Of a stretch of 25,532 nt of DNA, positions 24,374 through 25,532 are shown in pieces. The stretch covers positions 1 to 25,532 of the forward strand of contig DATLRO010000050.1 of assembly GCA_035534615.1 (NCBI GenBank), written 5' to 3'. Under the pieces are notes generated by a model, which did no database searches, was not told the origin of the DNA, and saw only the letters and a list, made by a program, of their open reading frames with translations. The DNA is from JAGWRA01 sp035534615. GTDB taxonomy: Bacteria; Acidobacteriota; Vicinamibacteria; Vicinamibacterales; CAVVIG01. Numbering within the stretch: position 1 is the first letter of the stretch; each line of letters opens with the position of its first letter. Position numbers and translations under genes: made by a program.

Positions 24374-25531
24374 TCACGGGTCGTCGAGGCGGACCGTTCG
24401 GAGGACGCGCTGGTTCAACTCCGGATTGTACAGGTAGAAGGTCAGGACGTCACCAGGGCGGGCCGCGCGGACGATCCGGGAATAGTCGACGATCGATTTC
24501 ACCGGTTTCCGGTTGATCTGCAGGATCACGCTGCCAGGCTCGATGTCGGCGTCGTAGGACGGGCCGATCGGGTCCACGCGGGCGACCATGACGCCGTCGA
24601 GGCCGGCCGGCAGGTCGAAGCGCCGGGCCAGCCGCTGGTCGATCGATTCGACCGTCAGCCCGACGTCCGGACGCATGCCGGCGGTGTGCGGCGCCGAGAT
24701 GGCCCGCCCGGAGAAGTCGCGGACGGCGCCGTCCCCCGGCGCGTCGGGGCGCTGTCCCAGCCTGACGGTGACCACCTCCGGGTGACCGTCACGGTAGATC
24801 TGCAGCCGGGCGTCGCTGCCCGGCAGGTGATCGGCGATCAGGCGAATCAGCTGGTCGTTGCCGGAGACCGGCCGCCCGTCGACCGAGACGATGAGATCGT
24901 AGGGGCGCAGGCCGGCGCGCTGCCCCGGCGAGCCGGGGGTGACGTCCTGCACGAGGGCGCCGCGGTCGACCGCCAGATTCAGCGATCGCTGGAGGTCGGG
25001 ATCGACCGACTTCAGCGTCACCCCGATGTAGCCGCGCGCCACGCGGCCGGTCGCCTCGAGCTGCGGCAGGATGGCGCGGGCCATGTTGATCGGCACCGCA
25101 AAGCCGATGTCGCGCGCGCGCCAGCTGATCGCGGCATCGATGCCGATGACGTCGCCACGGGTGTCGATGAGCGGGCCGCCGCTGCTCCCCAGATTGATCG
25201 GCGCGTCGGTCTGAATGTAATCGTCCAGGCTGCTGTCGAACAGCTTGCGGCCCAGATAGCTCACGACGCCGACGGTCACCGAGTGCGAGTAGTTCAGCGG
25301 ATTGCCGATCGCGCAGACCCAGTCGCCGACCCGCAGCCGGCTCGAATCGCCGAGCGGCGCGACCGGCAGCGGGCCGGACGGGTCGATCCGGATGAGCGCG
25401 ATGTCGGTGTCGGGATCGGCGCCGACCACCCGCGCGTGGACGCGCCGGCCGTCGGCCAGGGTCACGGTGATGCGGTCGGCGTGATCGATGACGTGATTGT
25501 TGGTGAGGATGCTGCCGTCGGCCGCGATGAT
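24374..25531 (-). CDS. HtrA/Deg family serine protease with two PDZ domains, N-terminus beyond the window
   Basis: 385 residues visible; the frame is open to the right edge, so the signal or anchor and the start of the protease fold are missing. The catalytic triad is present: His in ILTNNHVID (visible residue 13), Asp in DPDTDIAL (residue 43) and Ser in NLGSSGGPL (residue 117; the family usually has GNSGG). The loop CAIGNPLNYSHSVTVGVVS is typical. PDZ1 (about 152-245, GYIGVTLKSV, AGLRPYDLIVSVDGRPV) and PDZ2 (about 275-375, GPSYDADIEPGSVILQINRKPV) follow. These envelope proteases and chaperones clear misfolded periplasmic proteins. An internal GTG at 25465 is not the start, because the active-site His lies before it. 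It precedes the response regulator by 31 bp. Confidence 0.95.
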   Translation of the reverse strand: MIAADGSILTNNHVIDHADRITVTLADGRRVHARVVGADPDTDIALIRIDPSGPLPVAPLGDSSRLRVGDWVCAIGNPLNYSHSVTVGVVSYLGRKLFDSSLDDYIQTDAPINLGSSGGPLIDTRGDVIGIDAAISWRARDIGFAVPINMARAILPQLEATGRVARGYIGVTLKSVDPDLQRSLNLAVDRGALVQDVTPGSPGQRAGLRPYDLIVSVDGRPVSGNDQLIRLIADHLPGSDARLQIYRDGHPEVVTVRLGQRPDAPGDGAVRDFSGRAISAPHTAGMRPDVGLTVESIDQRLARRFDLPAGLDGVMVARVDPIGPSYDADIEPGSVILQINRKPVKSIVDYSRIVRAARPGDVLTFYLYNPELNQRVLRTVRLDDP

Positions 25532-25532
25532 G

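Overview
This is a GC-rich (roughly 68-70% by eye), densely packed bacterial chromosomal window. Gene content and protein style (M23 protein next to secA, a ComEA-like/pseudopilin/PilZ/AAA+ cluster, a three-gene gcv operon with full-length GcvP, a type A RNase P RNA) suggest an Acidobacteriota-like organism, perhaps Vicinamibacteria. That placement is inference from protein flavour; no 16S rRNA or other decisive marker is present. No tRNA, rRNA, CRISPR array, insertion sequence or prophage gene is visible, so this looks like a core-genome segment with a few lineage-specific unknowns.

Layout. Bases 1-1524 (+) carry the end of a secreted DUF11 plus FG-GAP/VCBS repeat protein, cut by the left edge. 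A small two-helix membrane protein follows (1736-1963), then a membrane-anchored M23 peptidase (2303-3223), secA (3336-6248) and guaB (6357-7886). guaB converges on, and overlaps by 16 bp, a minus-strand nnr-tsaE pair (9948-7871). A class IV aminotransferase and an unknown single-pass membrane protein (10179-11654, +) diverge from nnr. They converge on the glycine-cleavage operon gcvT-gcvH-gcvP (16233-11721, -), with a hairpin between the convergent ends.

Upstream of gcvT on the same strand is a five-gene run (19582 down to 16309): exported ComEA-like helix-hairpin-helix protein, GspH/FimT-type pseudopilin, PilZ protein, an enhancer-binding-protein-like AAA+ regulator whose GAFTGA loop is replaced by RTATGV, and a small two-helix membrane protein. 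This is the most interesting part: a possible DNA-uptake or pilus module with a regulator that may not act through sigma-54. After a poorly coding stretch come a zinc-ribbon membrane protein (20115-20657, +) and, on the minus strand, an NADPH-dependent FMN reductase, a sugar-nucleotide epimerase, RNase P RNA (rnpB, 22926-22452), a canonical sigma-54 response regulator and an HtrA-type protease cut by the right edge.

How the genes work together. secA, the M23 peptidase and HtrA are envelope biogenesis and quality control. guaB feeds GTP synthesis, nnr repairs damaged NAD(P)H, tsaE serves tRNA t6A modification, and gcvTHP feeds one-carbon units. rnpB matures tRNAs and carries an unusual 84-nt hairpin in place of the ordinary short P12 arm. 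The two AAA+ regulators make a useful contrast: one has GSFTGA and a receiver domain, the other has neither. All family calls were made by reading motifs; no database search was run.
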